DNA of 64,000 nt from Streptococcus oralis ATCC 35037 (GTDB lineage Bacteria; Bacillota; Bacilli; Lactobacillales; Streptococcaceae), in assembly GCF_900637025.1 (NCBI RefSeq), contig NZ_LR134336.1, forward strand, positions 1,442,001 to 1,506,000, read 5' to 3'. A program made the translations under genes and the position numbers. Below are positions 1-9,495 of the stretch, in pieces; position 1 is the stretch's first letter; each line of letters begins with the position of its first letter. A model generated the notes under the pieces. The model saw only the letters and a list, made by a program, of their open reading frames with translations. It searched no databases and was not told the DNA's origin.

Positions 1-316
1 TCAAGACACCGTGCTTGTCTCCCGAGTAGCCAATCTTCCAAGCCCTAGCTGTTTCATTGGCTACAGTCTCGATTGTTTCTCCATCTAGGCTTTTCACAAC
101 GTAAACACCCATCTGGAATTTTTCTGATTTTTTACTATTGACATTATTCAATTCCCGAATCTGACTTATAGTCTCATCCGTTAAATAATGATCCGGGTCA
201 TAAATCCCGTACTCAGGTTTTTCAGGTGCTGTGAATGCTGACAAGAAGAGAAAGACCATCAGCAACCCAAGCAAGCGAACCAACAAACTATTTTTAAATA
301 ATTTGATTCTTTTCAT
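1..316 (-). CDS. TPM-domain (YgcG-type) exported protein, 3' end outside window
   Basis: The first 105 residues are visible; the gene continues beyond base 1. A signal peptide with a basic start (MKRIKLFK) and a hydrophobic run to about residue 28 ends in a plausible AFTA cleavage site. The mature part reads YDPDHYLTDETISQIRELNN, then GVYVV, then ARAWKIG, which is the opening of the TPM (DUF477) domain found in YgcG-type membrane-anchored proteins. The ATG at 314-316 follows a GGGAGGT ribosome site. An extended -10 (TGCTATAAT) lies upstream at about 353-361. Function is unknown; the family has been linked to phosphatase-like activity or to protein assembly. The family call rests on motif resemblance over a partial sequence. 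Confidence 0.75.
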   Translation of the reverse strand, partial: MKRIKLFKNSLLVRLLGLLMVFLFLSAFTAPEKPEYGIYDPDHYLTDETISQIRELNNVNSKKSEKFQMGVYVVKSLDGETIETVANETARAWKIGYSGDKHGVL

Positions 317-461
317 AATAACCTCCCTGATAAAGGAAAATTGATTTAAGGAATTATAGCATTTTGATTTTTACAAAGAAAGTGCATTTTCATTACAAAA
401 CTGTGACAGCAATCCTGAAATTGATGTTAATTTGATGACAAGTCTTCCAAAACTCGACCCT

Positions 462-500
462 AATAAGAAAAAGAAGACCTTGTGTTTTCTTTTTCTTATT
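462..500 (-). terminator. Terminator after the DUF2971 gene
   Basis: A perfect 14-bp inverted repeat (462-475 with 487-500) with an 11-nt loop. It is A/T-rich, so on the minus strand it ends in a T-rich arm. It sits 15 bases past the stop of the gene ending at 516. Confidence 0.6.
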
Positions 501-515
501 GAACTTACTTTTCTA

Positions 516-1568
516 TTAAGATTTTAACTGGTAATTTAAAATATCTTTTTCTAATTTTTTGATTGGGTAATACCCACTTACTTTAATTATTTCATTGTTA
601 CATCCAGCGTATCCTTGCACGATATCCACTTGCGGAATGACCACCCAGTCTCCAAGAACTTCGTGCGCGCCTTCTTTGTTTTGATCCAAAATGCACACGA
701 AGCGGTATTCTCTCTCGTGTTGCCACTCTTTAAATTTTGCAAAGGTCGCTTTAATATAGAAGTTTAGATTCGAATAAGAAAATTGATTGCTATTGCTTCT
801 CGTATTAGGTCGTTTATCAATATACTCCACTGCTCCGTATACACAAAGTCCATCTACCCTTAAGGAATAAATTTTATCTAACAGACTCGCATACGAATAC
901 TTGAGCGCATAGCCTGTGTGACTATTGGCGTAATAAGACCACATTAAAATATTATCTGTAGCGTGTGTAAGGCAGAAGACTCGGAAGAAATCCATCATTG
1001 AATGACCGTTCGCATAGTAGCAATTACAGTCAAACGGGTCGTTGAAATGCTTCGGATGGCTAAACGACACATTCCCTTCAACTACCTGATAAGGATTCTT
1101 CTCAATCGTTTCCTTGGCATAGTACTTCACAAAATATTGTCGCTCAGCTTGAATCGTTGCTTCTGCCTTTTTAAAATACGTCTCAAGATCTTCTTTAAAC
1201 ATCCCTTGAAACTGCTCAACTAACCGATCTGGCTCTAAAAATCCCAGTCTGATATTCTCTGACAGCCGGTCATTAAAATCTTTCTCCGCCTTCTCTATTT
1301 CAAAGCCTTCAGGAATCCTAGTATTCCTGGTTTGAATAAACATAACCTTCTTACACTCTACCTCTACCGTTTTCCTAGTCGGTTGTTTAAAGAGCGCCAC
1401 AAACACTTTCTCTTCTGTTGCTCGGTTGGCAATTAAAAAACAATTACTATCGAGATAGGACTCCACCAAATGGTATTCTTTATGCGTCTGTAAGAATGTT
1501 ACCTTTGCAATCAAATAACGATATAGTTCAATATCTTCTTTTAGAATGATTTTCAATAAAGTCACCAC
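516..1568 (-). CDS. DUF2971 domain protein
   Basis: A 350-residue protein whose C-terminal half has the DUF2971 pattern: HPKHFNDPFDCN (171-182), CLTHATDNILMWSYYANSHTG (about 199-219), then WQHEREYRF (282-290). The N-terminal 160 residues are not recognised. DUF2971 proteins are of unknown function, scattered, and often in accessory regions. Start choice is uncertain: GTG at 1566-1568 opens the longest frame but sits almost on its own AGAGGT ribosome site. A TTG at 1554-1556, about ten bases after that site and giving MKIILKEDIE, looks better spaced. The gene is followed by its own terminator and precedes der without apparent co-transcription. Confidence 0.8.
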   Translation of the reverse strand: MVTLLKIILKEDIELYRYLIAKVTFLQTHKEYHLVESYLDSNCFLIANRATEEKVFVALFKQPTRKTVEVECKKVMFIQTRNTRIPEGFEIEKAEKDFNDRLSENIRLGFLEPDRLVEQFQGMFKEDLETYFKKAEATIQAERQYFVKYYAKETIEKNPYQVVEGNVSFSHPKHFNDPFDCNCYYANGHSMMDFFRVFCLTHATDNILMWSYYANSHTGYALKYSYASLLDKIYSLRVDGLCVYGAVEYIDKRPNTRSNSNQFSYSNLNFYIKATFAKFKEWQHEREYRFVCILDQNKEGAHEVLGDWVVIPQVDIVQGYAGCNNEIIKVSGYYPIKKLEKDILNYQLKS

Positions 1569-1682
1569 CTCTATAAAAATTTAAAAATTGTTTAAATACT
1601 CAATATTGTTTAGTAAAAAAGAGCAATCATATACAATTACTCTTTCATCACTGATTACTAGGACTTAATCCTTTTTATCATT

Positions 1683-2993
1683 TTATTTTCGTTTTCTTGC
1701 GATCAAGTGAATCGGGGTTCCTTCAAAGACAAAGGCCTTGCGGATTTGATTTTCCAAGAAACGCAAGTAAGAGAAGTGCATGAGTTCTTCTTCATTGACA
1801 AAGATGACAAAGGTCGGTGGCTTGGTTGCCACTTGAGTCGCGTAGAAGATTTTTAGGCGTTTTCCTTTGTCTGTCGGTGTTGGATTGATAGCAATGGCAT
1901 CCATAATCACATCGTTCAAGACAGCTGATGGGATACGTGTGTTTTGGCTTTCACTGATTTGCTTGATCATCTCAGGCAATTTGTGGAGACGTTGCTTGGT
2001 AAGAGCGGATACAAAGACAATCGGCGCATAAGGCAGATATTGGAACTGCTCACGGATATCCTCTTCCCATTTCTTCATGGTGTGGTTGTCTTTCTCAAGG
2101 GTATCCCACTTGTTGACCACGATAATCATCCCTTTACCGGCTTCGTGGGCAAAACCTGCGATACGCTTGTCGTACTCGCGAATACCTTCTTCGGCATTGA
2201 GGACCATCAAGACCACGTCAGAACGGTCAATAGCACGCATGGCACGCATGACAGAGTATTTCTCCGTATTTTCATAGACTTTACCAGACTTACGCATACC
2301 AGCTGTATCAATCATGGTAAACTCTTGTCCATCCGTATCTGTAAAATGAGTATCAATGGCATCGCGCGTTGTTCCAGCTACTGGACTAGCAATCACGCGG
2401 TCTTCTCCCAAAATAGCGTTAATCAAACTTGATTTTCCAACGTTAGGACGGCCAATCAAGCTAAATTTAATCACGTCTGGATTTTCTTCTTCAACTTCGT
2501 GTGGTAGATTTTCCACAATGGCATCCAGCACATCACCCGTACCGATACCGTGGACAGACGAAATTGGCAGCGGTTCGCCCAATCCTAGCGCATAGAAATC
2601 AAAAATATCATTTCGCATTTCTGGGTTGTCAACCTTGTTAACGGCAAGGATAACAGGTTTATGGGTTTTATAGAGTTTGCGAGCTACGTACTCGTCCGCA
2701 TCTGTAATCCCTTCTTTACCAGACACCACAAAAACGATGACATCCGCTTCTTCCATAGCGATTTCTGCCTGGTGCTTGATTTGTTCCATGAAGGGAGCAT
2801 CGACATCGTCAATCCCTCCCGTATCAATCATACTAAAGGAACGATTGAGCCACTCACCCGTTGCATAGATACGGTCACGTGTCACACCCTCGACATCTTC
2901 TACGATTGAGATCCGCTCACCAGCGATCCGATTAAATAGGGTTGATTTCCCAACATTGGGACGTCCCACAATGGCAATAGTTGGTAAGGCCAT
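1683..2993 (-). CDS. der: Ribosome-associated GTPase Der (EngA)
   Basis: A 436-residue double GTPase needed for 50S subunit maturation. Two tandem G domains are visible: P-loop GRPNVGKST at 10-18 with NKVD at about 119-122, and a second P-loop GRPNVGKSS at 181-189 with NKWD near 290. A KH-like C-terminal domain ends in a basic tail (IARKRK). Length and domain order match the family. It lies downstream of the replication genes on the same strand and may be transcribed with them. The minus strand starts ATGGCCTTACC after a GAAAACATG junction with the nitroreductase gene end. Confidence 0.97.
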   Translation of the reverse strand: MALPTIAIVGRPNVGKSTLFNRIAGERISIVEDVEGVTRDRIYATGEWLNRSFSMIDTGGIDDVDAPFMEQIKHQAEIAMEEADVIVFVVSGKEGITDADEYVARKLYKTHKPVILAVNKVDNPEMRNDIFDFYALGLGEPLPISSVHGIGTGDVLDAIVENLPHEVEEENPDVIKFSLIGRPNVGKSSLINAILGEDRVIASPVAGTTRDAIDTHFTDTDGQEFTMIDTAGMRKSGKVYENTEKYSVMRAMRAIDRSDVVLMVLNAEEGIREYDKRIAGFAHEAGKGMIIVVNKWDTLEKDNHTMKKWEEDIREQFQYLPYAPIVFVSALTKQRLHKLPEMIKQISESQNTRIPSAVLNDVIMDAIAINPTPTDKGKRLKIFYATQVATKPPTFVIFVNEEELMHFSYLRFLENQIRKAFVFEGTPIHLIARKRK

Positions 2994-3006
2994 GTTTTCT
3001 CACTTT

Positions 3007-3720
3007 CTACAATAACTTTTTCTGTTCTAGATTCTTCCGAGTTGAACGAGGTTCGGCTTGACCAAACTGCTCTGCCAAACGCTGACTCCAAGAGGTTGTC
3101 GCACGCGCACCAGCATAGTCTGCCTGTACTTTGTCATAGTCCAAAATCGCTGCAACTGGCTGTTCTTGGTATTCTTCTTCAAATACCACTTGGTTCAAAG
3201 GCAGTCTTGGTTTGACATCATGTTGTTGATTTGGCACGCCAAGGGCAATCCCAAAAACGGGATAGGTATAGTCAGGCAAGTTAAAAAGCTCTGCCACTTC
3301 TTCTGACTTGTAACGGACCAAACCGATAATCACACCACCATATCCCAGACTCTCAGCCGCAAGCAAGGTATTTTGCCCTGCAAGCGCAGCGTCCACAGAC
3401 GTGATAAGGAGACCTTCTACCCCTTGAGGTTGGAAAGTGTCCGTATGAAGGCTTGCTCCCTTTTCAGCTCGGTTCAAGTCACCGACAAAAAGCAAAAAGG
3501 CTGCTGACTGGCGAATAGCTTCCTGAGGAACCAATTCATATAAAGCATCTTTCTTCTCTTGACTGCGTACAAGAATCACAGAGTAAGATTGGAAATTTTT
3601 CCAAGATGACGCCATTTGAGTAGCAGTCAAGATTTCATTTAAGTGTTCTTGAGAAATCTCTTGCTCCTTAAAGCGACGAACTGAAGTATGAGCTTTCATC
3701 AGTTTAATGGTTTCTGTCAT
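3007..3720 (-). CDS. NADPH-dependent nitroreductase family flavoprotein
   Basis: A 237-residue FMN-binding oxidoreductase of the NfsA/FRP nitroreductase family. The family opening HTSVRRFKEQEIS (11-23) is present, with SSWKNFQSY near 38-46 and LGYGGVIIG near 125-133. These flavoenzymes reduce quinones, nitro compounds or flavin with NAD(P)H; the substrate here cannot be read. The start overlaps the dnaI stop by four bases (ATGA), so translation is probably coupled in a dnaB-dnaI-nitroreductase operon. The C-terminal about 50 residues are charged and resemble the tail of Firmicutes NfrA-like proteins. Confidence 0.88.
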   Translation of the reverse strand: MTETIKLMKAHTSVRRFKEQEISQEHLNEILTATQMASSWKNFQSYSVILVRSQEKKDALYELVPQEAIRQSAAFLLFVGDLNRAEKGASLHTDTFQPQGVEGLLITSVDAALAGQNTLLAAESLGYGGVIIGLVRYKSEEVAELFNLPDYTYPVFGIALGVPNQQHDVKPRLPLNQVVFEEEYQEQPVAAILDYDKVQADYAGARATTSWSQRLAEQFGQAEPRSTRKNLEQKKLL

Positions 3721-4613
3721 CGGCGATTTTCTCCTTCTAGTCTTGTTTCCTCTGCTAAATAACGAATCCGTTCCATGACCCGTCTAGCTTCCCAAGTCTC
3801 ATCATTTCCATTCTTTCCTTTAGCAAAATGTTTTTCCAAATCTTGGAAATTAAAGTTGGAAGTAAAGAAGGTTGGCAAATCTTCCTGCATGCGATACTGG
3901 AGAATAACTTGGAGAATCTCATCACGCACCCAAGGGGTAGATTGCTCTGCACCAATATCATCCAAGATCAAGACTTCTGCTAACTTGATGTCATCCACCA
4001 GGGTCTTCACAGATCCTTCACCGATGGCATTTTTCACATCAATGACAAAACTTGGATAGTGGAGAATGGTTGTTGAAGCACCACGTTTTTCAGATAAGTC
4101 GTGAGCCAGGGCTGCCATCATGAAGCTCTTTCCGACACCAAAGTCTCCGTAAAGATAGAGGCCTTTTCGGATACTTGGGTAAAGGTCAACAAAGGCATAG
4201 AGTCTCTCAAAAATAGGCAAACGTCCTAAGTCATCTAGGTCAATCTGAGCCAATTTCGCTTTCTTGAGACTTGCTGGTAGATTGATCAACTTGAGACGAT
4301 TCTTGATGGCCGCCTCTTTTTCAGCCGCGATTAGCTCTGGTGTTTCTTCATAAGATACATCTGCATAGCCGTGATTCATGACCAAGATAGGCTTGTAGCC
4401 ACGAGCTATATAGTCAGCATCCCCACGAAGAAACTTATCCCGTTCTGTGATATATTGGTTGAACTTGGAGATGCTACGATTTAACTCCTCTTGGCTGAGG
4501 GATTCTTTCTGGATAAAAGCCGCCACATCGGGGTCCTTCATAATCTGCTGGACCAAGTCCTGATACTGAAAACGACTTGTCTGACGTTTGATTACATCAC
4601 CAACACTTTCCAT
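3717..4613 (-). CDS. dnaI: Primosomal protein DnaI, helicase loader
   Basis: A 298-residue AAA+ ATPase that loads the replicative helicase DnaC onto DNA. Walker A GDFGVGKS is at 156-163 and Walker B ILDDIGAE at about 216-223. An N-terminal helicase-binding domain (1-110) carries the usual DPDVAAFI segment. The gene starts one base before the stop of dnaB and overlaps the next gene by four bases, a tight replication-initiation operon conserved in streptococci. Length is normal for the family. Confidence 0.96.
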   Translation of the reverse strand: MESVGDVIKRQTSRFQYQDLVQQIMKDPDVAAFIQKESLSQEELNRSISKFNQYITERDKFLRGDADYIARGYKPILVMNHGYADVSYEETPELIAAEKEAAIKNRLKLINLPASLKKAKLAQIDLDDLGRLPIFERLYAFVDLYPSIRKGLYLYGDFGVGKSFMMAALAHDLSEKRGASTTILHYPSFVIDVKNAIGEGSVKTLVDDIKLAEVLILDDIGAEQSTPWVRDEILQVILQYRMQEDLPTFFTSNFNFQDLEKHFAKGKNGNDETWEARRVMERIRYLAEETRLEGENRR

Positions 4614-5777
4614 CTAGTCTCCTCCTTCTTCTAATCGGGCTAACATTTCTTGTTTTTTGCGTTCTAGTTCCAGACGAGTTTCCTCACTGGTTTGATTCTT
4701 GTATTCTGGATTACTCCACTGAGGAACATTTGTCTTAGTTGAGCTGGCCTTGTTTTTCTGTTCCTCTTGCCCTTTTTGCTGACGCTCTCGAATCCGAAGC
4801 ACAGCTTCTTCTGCTGTTCGAATTTTTTGGTAAGCATAATCATTTGCGACCTTCATGGCATATTTTTCATTGACATTAGCCGAATCAACCTTGTTAAAGG
4901 TTAGAAGCAAGATGATATTGATGACTTCGTCCAACAAGCCTAAAGACGCCATCTGGTGAAGGAGTTCTCGCTCACTCTGGGTGATGTTCCCCTTACGCGT
5001 TTGCTTGATTTCCGCTAAAAATTGTAGGGGAGTTTTATTTTTGGCTTCCCTGATAATGGTCATTTCTTTGGGGCTAAAGTCAGAAGTAGCTGGTTTTTGT
5101 GCTATCTTTTCACGCATGCGTTTGACTGAAATAACCTGAGCCACCGCTGTCGCCTTGGCTAATTGATAGGTTTCAAACCAGGTCCATTTTTTTTCATCTG
5201 CGATGGCGAATAATTCCAAAACATCCGCCTGCTCATCTTCAAAACGCAAGCCATCTCGAGCCATCAGGCGCTGGAAATGTCCCAAGTCAAAATCATTTTT
5301 TAACTTGCTTTTAGACTCGCTTGGGGTCACTTCTTCGGTCAGGGTTGGAAAGACTTGGCTCAAAGAAACAGAGAGTGCTTCTCCCTCACTTGGAGCCTGC
5401 TTCATAGCAGAAACAGCTGTATCCCCAATCTTTTTCTCTAATAATCTGCTATAGACAGAATGGCTTAGAAATTCTTGACTGGAGAGGGGAGAATGAAGCT
5501 GCAATTCATAAGTTTCCCCCTTCTGATAAAGGGTCAACAAATCCAAGGCAGATAAGACTTTAAAGGATTGGAGCAAGGTCGGCATGCCGAAGTTTAAGTG
5601 ATTGAGGATGTGGGAAAAGAGATGCTCCTTTTGCCCACCATCCCAAAAGGTAATGGTATATAGATAGAGGCTCAGTGCCTCCTGACCGATAATCGGGAGG
5701 TAGCACTGCACCAGAGAAGAGGTATCTTGCGACACCCGATTATTCTTTATAAAAGAAAAACGGTCATTTGGCTTCAT
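4614..5777 (-). CDS. dnaB: Replication initiation / membrane attachment protein DnaB
   Basis: A 387-residue Firmicutes DnaB (not the E. coli helicase), which acts with DnaD and DnaI to load the helicase at origins and at restarted forks. The N-terminal winged-helix region shows LVQCYLPIIGQEALSLYLY. A C-terminal DnaD-like segment contains FETYQLAKATAVAQV and YAMKVANDYAYQKI, followed by a charged, low-complexity tail. It immediately follows nrdR (stop at 5778, start at 5777) and precedes dnaI, the standard streptococcal order. Confidence 0.95.
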   Translation of the reverse strand: MKPNDRFSFIKNNRVSQDTSSLVQCYLPIIGQEALSLYLYTITFWDGGQKEHLFSHILNHLNFGMPTLLQSFKVLSALDLLTLYQKGETYELQLHSPLSSQEFLSHSVYSRLLEKKIGDTAVSAMKQAPSEGEALSVSLSQVFPTLTEEVTPSESKSKLKNDFDLGHFQRLMARDGLRFEDEQADVLELFAIADEKKWTWFETYQLAKATAVAQVISVKRMREKIAQKPATSDFSPKEMTIIREAKNKTPLQFLAEIKQTRKGNITQSERELLHQMASLGLLDEVINIILLLTFNKVDSANVNEKYAMKVANDYAYQKIRTAEEAVLRIRERQQKGQEEQKNKASSTKTNVPQWSNPEYKNQTSEETRLELERKKQEMLARLEEGGD

Positions 5778-6251
5778 CTATTTTTCCTTTTTCTTTTTAG
5801 AGGACTGGGTGATTTGCTGGAGCAGACTCTCCAACTCACTCACATCCTTAAAGCTACGATAAACACTGGCAAAACGAACATAGGTAATCTCATCCAGCTC
5901 CGCCAATTCTTCCATGACTAAAGAACCAATATATTCACTTTGGATCTCATTCTCACTGCGACTACGGAGTTTTTGCTCGATGCGATTGACCACCATGCCG
6001 ATTTCATCACTTGAAACAGGACGTTTCTGGGCTGAGCGGATAATCCCATTAAAGATTTTATCTCTCGAAAACTGCTCTCGCGTACCGTCTTTTTTGACGA
6101 CAACCAGCGTTCTTTCTTCTACTCGTTCATAGGTTGTAAAACGATGCTGACACTCGTCGCACTCGCGTCTTCGGCGGATGGTATTTCCTTCTTCGGCTTG
6201 TCGACTATCAACAACACTAGACTTGGTAGCCCCACATTTTGGACAACGCAT
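5778..6251 (-). CDS. nrdR: Transcriptional repressor NrdR
   Basis: A 157-residue repressor of ribonucleotide reductase genes. An N-terminal zinc ribbon has Cys3/Cys6 (MRCPKCG) and Cys31/Cys34 (CDEC). The ATP-cone domain follows (about 46-136, starting [15 protein letters not shown]) and senses dATP/ATP. The start at 6249-6251 gives the canonical MRCPKCG opening and follows GGAGGG at good spacing; the frame is open further upstream to 6332 but that extension is not family-like. A -10 TATAAT with an upstream TG lies at 6280-6285. It heads the nrdR-dnaB-dnaI operon. Confidence 0.96.
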   Translation of the reverse strand: MRCPKCGATKSSVVDSRQAEEGNTIRRRRECDECQHRFTTYERVEERTLVVVKKDGTREQFSRDKIFNGIIRSAQKRPVSSDEIGMVVNRIEQKLRSRSENEIQSEYIGSLVMEELAELDEITYVRFASVYRSFKDVSELESLLQQITQSSKKKKEK

Positions 6252-6325
6252 GCATTTCCCTCCTTGTCGTTTTCTTTTCATTATACCATTTTTTGAGCAA
6301 TTCCCAAAACAATTCTTATTTTTAC

Positions 6326-6354
6326 TTGACAAGTTTTTTGTTTTATTGTATTAT
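6326..6354 (+). promoter_or_regulatory. SigA promoter of the GntR-ABC operon
   Basis: TTGACA at 6326-6331, a 17-base spacer, then TATTAT at 6349-6354, about 35 bases before the GntR start. The divergent nrdR promoter (TATAAT on the minus strand at 6280-6285) is adjacent. Confidence 0.8.
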
Positions 6355-6391
6355 TTAATTAGAACAAGAAAGACAAAGAAAGGAGACTATG

Positions 6392-6757
6392 ATGTCCTGG
6401 TCATTTGATAATACAAAACCGATTTATTTACAGATTATGGAAAAAATCAAACTACAGATTGTTTCCCATGAGCTGGAACCCAACCAACAGCTCCCTACCG
6501 TGAGAGATTTGGCGAGCGAGGCTGGGGTCAATCCTAATACCATTCAGCGCGCCTTGTCTGACCTCGAACGTGAAGGATTTGTATACAGCAAGCGGACAAC
6601 TGGTCGATTTGTCACCGAGGATTTGGACCTCATCCTTCAGTCCCGCAAACAACTTTCCGAGGAGCAGCTACAACAATTCGTCTCTTGCATGCTTCAATTT
6701 GGCTACAAAAAAGAAGAACTGCCAAATGTATTAAGCGACTATATTAAAGGAGTTTAA
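6392..6757 (+). CDS. GntR-family (YtrA-type) transcriptional regulator
   Basis: A 121-residue regulator: a winged helix (about 8-75; LPTVRDLASEAGVNPNTIQR is the recognition region, then GFVYSKRTTGRFV) and only a short C-terminal helical tail. This is the YtrA subfamily, which usually controls an adjacent ABC transporter. The second ATG (6392) is preferred because AGGAG at 6381-6385 is six bases away; the first ATG (6389) is too close. It is followed four bases later by an ABC ATPase and then a permease, so it probably regulates its own operon. The inducer is unknown. Confidence 0.92.
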   Translation: MSWSFDNTKPIYLQIMEKIKLQIVSHELEPNQQLPTVRDLASEAGVNPNTIQRALSDLEREGFVYSKRTTGRFVTEDLDLILQSRKQLSEEQLQQFVSCMLQFGYKKEELPNVLSDYIKGV

Positions 6758-6761
6758 GACT

Positions 6762-7457
6762 ATGACACTACTAGCACTTGAAAATGTAACAAAATCATAT
6801 GGAGCAACTGCGGCACTTGACAATATCTCTCTTGAGATTTCGGCTGGAAAAATTGTTGGTCTCCTCGGCCCAAATGGATCTGGAAAAACGACCTTAATCA
6901 AACTGATCAATGGCCTTCTTCAGCCTGATAAAGGACGTGTTCTCATTAACGGATTGGATCCAAGTCCTGCTACAAAGGCGATTGTCTCTTACCTTCCTGA
7001 CACAACTTATCTCAATGAAGAGATGAAGGTCAAGGATGCTCTAACCTATTTTAAAACCTTCTATCAGGATTTCAATCTCGAAAGAGCCCAACACTTGCTA
7101 GCTGATCTTGGTATTGATGAGAATAGTCGCCTCAAGAAACTATCAAAAGGGAATAAGGAAAAGGTACAACTGATTTTGGTCATGAGCCGCGAAGCTCGTC
7201 TTTATGTCCTCGATGAACCGATCGGTGGAGTGGATCCAGCCGCACGTGATTATATCCTCAATACCATCATCAACAACTACTCACCAACCTCTACAGTACT
7301 GATTTCAACCCACTTGATTTCAGATATTGAACCTATCTTGGATGAGATTATCTTCCTCAAAGACGGAAAAGTCGTACGCCAAGGAAATGTTGATGATATT
7401 CGTTACGAGTCAGGTGAATCCATTGACCAGCTCTTCCGTCAAGAGTTCAAGGCTTAG
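6762..7457 (+). CDS. ABC transporter ATP-binding protein
   Basis: A 231-residue nucleotide-binding subunit. Walker A GPNGSGKT is at 36-43; the signature is LSKGNKEKVQL, a variant of LSGGQ common in YtrB/BcrA-type exporters; Walker B is LYVLDEPIGGVDP; the H-loop is STHL. It pairs with the permease encoded 15 bases downstream and sits behind the GntR regulator. Substrate is not evident; relatives export peptide antibiotics or respond to cell-envelope stress. Confidence 0.94.
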   Translation: MTLLALENVTKSYGATAALDNISLEISAGKIVGLLGPNGSGKTTLIKLINGLLQPDKGRVLINGLDPSPATKAIVSYLPDTTYLNEEMKVKDALTYFKTFYQDFNLERAQHLLADLGIDENSRLKKLSKGNKEKVQLILVMSREARLYVLDEPIGGVDPAARDYILNTIINNYSPTSTVLISTHLISDIEPILDEIIFLKDGKVVRQGNVDDIRYESGESIDQLFRQEFKA

Positions 7458-7472
7458 TTAAAGGAGATTAGT

Positions 7473-8201
7473 ATGTTTTGGAATTTAGTTCGTTATGAAT
7501 TTAAAAATATCAATAAATGGTATCTTGCACTCTACGGTGCCGTCCTTGCAATTTCAGTTTTGATTGGAGCTTTTATTAACAGTCTTAGCCAGAGTTACAA
7601 TCCTAACAATGCTGCTTATTTCATCTTCTTTTTAGTGCTAGTCTTTGGAGGACTCAGCGTCACTCTTTGGATTGCAACAATCTTTTTAATCATCCGAAGA
7701 TTCAAGGGGAGTGTTTATGACCGCCAAGGGTACTTGACCTTGACCTTGCCTGTCTCTGAGCACCAAATCATCACCGCAAAACTTTTAGGCGGTCTTGTCT
7801 GGTCCATCTTAAGCTATATTGTCTTTATCTTGAGTATATTGATCATCATCTTCTTAACACCAATAGAAAAAGACTTCACTGCCCTCTATAACTTCATCTC
7901 CCCTTACCTCAGCTACGGCTGGCTGTATGCCCTATCACTATTTGTCGGGTCAATCGCATGGATTTTATCCATTTACCTCTCCATCTCTATCGGGCAACTC
8001 TTTAACGAGTATCGAACAGCCATGGGGATTTTAGCCTATATCGTCATTTCCATCGTTATTGGTTATATCACTTTCTTCTTAAGAGTTGACAATGACTATA
8101 ACGTGATGGTTGGTACAGAAATTCTGCGCGATCTCTTTTTATCAGCTATCTACTATCTCGGTACCTACTATATCTTGAAAAACAAGGTTAATTTGCAATA
8201 A
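7473..8201 (+). CDS. ABC transporter permease, six-TM
   Basis: A 242-residue integral membrane protein with about six hydrophobic segments (near 20-40, 55-80, 105-130, 150-170, 180-200 and 215-235). The segment YDRQGYLTLTLPVSEHQIITAKLL between TM2 and TM3 is typical of ABC-2-type permeases of the YtrC/bacitracin-resistance kind. It is the membrane partner of the preceding ATPase and the last gene before a terminator, so the transcription unit is gntR-ATPase-permease. Confidence 0.88.
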   Translation: MFWNLVRYEFKNINKWYLALYGAVLAISVLIGAFINSLSQSYNPNNAAYFIFFLVLVFGGLSVTLWIATIFLIIRRFKGSVYDRQGYLTLTLPVSEHQIITAKLLGGLVWSILSYIVFILSILIIIFLTPIEKDFTALYNFISPYLSYGWLYALSLFVGSIAWILSIYLSISIGQLFNEYRTAMGILAYIVISIVIGYITFFLRVDNDYNVMVGTEILRDLFLSAIYYLGTYYILKNKVNLQ

Positions 8202-8207
8202 AAAATG

Positions 8208-8230
8208 CCCAGCTAGAAAGCTGGGTTTTT
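8208..8230. terminator. Terminator between the ABC operon and lrgB
   Basis: CCCAGCT (8208-8214) pairs with AGCTGGG (8219-8225), with a 4-nt loop and T5 after it on the plus strand. An A-run precedes it, so it can also act for the convergent lrgAB operon. Confidence 0.88.
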
Positions 8231-8232
8231 CT

Positions 8233-8928
8233 TTAACTCAATATCAAACTGGCTACGATGGGGCTGACAAAAACATAAAGAATACCGGTGACTCCGATAG
8301 CCAAGCCACCCATGGCTCCTGCTACAGAGCCGTAGCGAAGGGCAGTTCCTGTTCCGACAGCATGACCTGTCCCACCGAGGGAAAGTCCCACTGCAACTGG
8401 ATCATCAATCTTCAACCACTTCAAAAGGGTTGGTCCAATAACACTGGTCAAAATCCCAGTTGCTACTACAACCACCAAGGTCACGGTCGTCAAGCCTTGC
8501 AATTTTTCTGTAATCCCCACTGCCATGGCGGTTGTTACTGACTTGGGAAAGAGAGAAATGGCTAGGAAAAAGTCCATACCAAATATTTTCGCAACTAAGG
8601 CCGTAAAACTAGTATTGACAATCACTGCTAGCAGACTACCAAAGAGAATACTCCGTGCATGGTGCTTCATCAGGTGAAAACTCTTGTAAAGCGGAATCCC
8701 TAGAGCCACCGTCGAAGGGACTATCAAGTTGTTCAGATAAACCCCACCTTGATAGTAGTCTTGGTAAGAAATACCAGTCACCTTGAGAAAAATAATGATA
8801 AAAACAGCTGACAAAAGTAAGGGCGTTGTCAAAGGATGGGGAAAACGTCTGTAAATCAACATCCCTACTAGATAAGCTAAGATAGATAATGCAATCCCAA
8901 ATAGAGGATTGGAAACAAATTCACTCAT
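8233..8928 (-). CDS. lrgB: LrgB/CidB family membrane protein
   Basis: A 231-residue polytopic membrane protein. Hydrophobic segments fill its length, and the family patch KSVTTAMAVGI and the segment LSLGGTGHAVGTGTALRYG are present. LrgB works with the holin-like LrgA in control of murein hydrolase activity and, in streptococci, in pyruvate uptake; which role applies here is not visible. It overlaps lrgA by four bases. Confidence 0.93.
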   Translation of the reverse strand: MSEFVSNPLFGIALSILAYLVGMLIYRRFPHPLTTPLLLSAVFIIIFLKVTGISYQDYYQGGVYLNNLIVPSTVALGIPLYKSFHLMKHHARSILFGSLLAVIVNTSFTALVAKIFGMDFFLAISLFPKSVTTAMAVGITEKLQGLTTVTLVVVVATGILTSVIGPTLLKWLKIDDPVAVGLSLGGTGHAVGTGTALRYGSVAGAMGGLAIGVTGILYVFVSPIVASLILS

Positions 8929-9299
8929 TTGGCTCCTCCTTTCCCATAGTCACCCTCAAATCGTCGCTTGATAAACTGTACCACTAGAGCTATGAGGACA
9001 ATGTTAATGACAGCCGCAAAAAAGACAATCAAGACGATAGGCAAAAGATAAGGAGCAATGACATCAAACTTTTCCATGATTCCCACTGCTGGCGGCAAAA
9101 AGAGAATGGTCATATTGGCCAGCAAGAAATTCCCCACCATGTTGACATGCCTGGTTCTCAACCACTTGAATTGTAGGGCTAGAAAGAGAATCAGCAAACC
9201 GATAATACTGCCTGGGATGGGCAGATAAAAGAAACTAGAAATTCCCTCACCGATTAGAGAAATCACAAAGAGAATCATTAATTGAACATATAATTTCAT
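8925..9299 (-). CDS. lrgA: LrgA/CidA family holin-like protein
   Basis: A 124-residue protein with four predicted membrane helices; PGSIIGLLILFLAL and LFLPPAVGIME are the LrgA family signature. The start at 9297-9299 (MKLYVQLMILF) is chosen because GGAG lies six bases upstream and this is where family members begin; the frame is open to 9329. It is divergent from the MarR gene across about 200 bases that include a MarR-type palindrome, so shared control is possible. Confidence 0.9.
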   Translation of the reverse strand: MKLYVQLMILFVISLIGEGISSFFYLPIPGSIIGLLILFLALQFKWLRTRHVNMVGNFLLANMTILFLPPAVGIMEKFDVIAPYLLPIVLIVFFAAVINIVLIALVVQFIKRRFEGDYGKGGAK

Positions 9300-9383
9300 C
9301 CTAAACTCCATGAAATAGACTTCTTGCATACCAGTTTACTCTTTTTTCAGAAAATTTCAAGGAAATATTGCAATTCTTCTCTC

Positions 9384-9412
9384 TTGCAAGGATTAGTTAA
9401 AAGTAGTATAAT
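9384..9412 (+). promoter_or_regulatory. Promoter of the MarR-family gene
   Basis: TTGCAA at 9384-9389, a 17-base spacer and TATAAT at 9407-9412. The palindrome at 9414-9427 starts just after the -10, where a repressor would block initiation. Confidence 0.8.
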
Positions 9413-9413
9413 C

Positions 9414-9430
9414 ATTGCATGCGCAATCAT
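9414..9430. promoter_or_regulatory. Palindromic operator, copy 1
   Basis: ATTGC-ATGC-GCAAT (9414-9427) followed by CAT. The same 11-base block TGCGCAATCAT recurs at 9900-9910 before the DUF4649-trxA operon. It is a likely binding site of the MarR protein encoded between the two copies. Confidence 0.65.
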
Positions 9431-9495
9431 CTTGTGTTACAAAGATAATCAGTAATGACTTTGTGATTTTTACTTTTAAAAGAAAGGAGAAAGTA

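Noticed and set aside
1944..2432. A 162-codon open frame opposite der
   Set aside because: Opposite a fully conserved GTPase; no domain or start signal.
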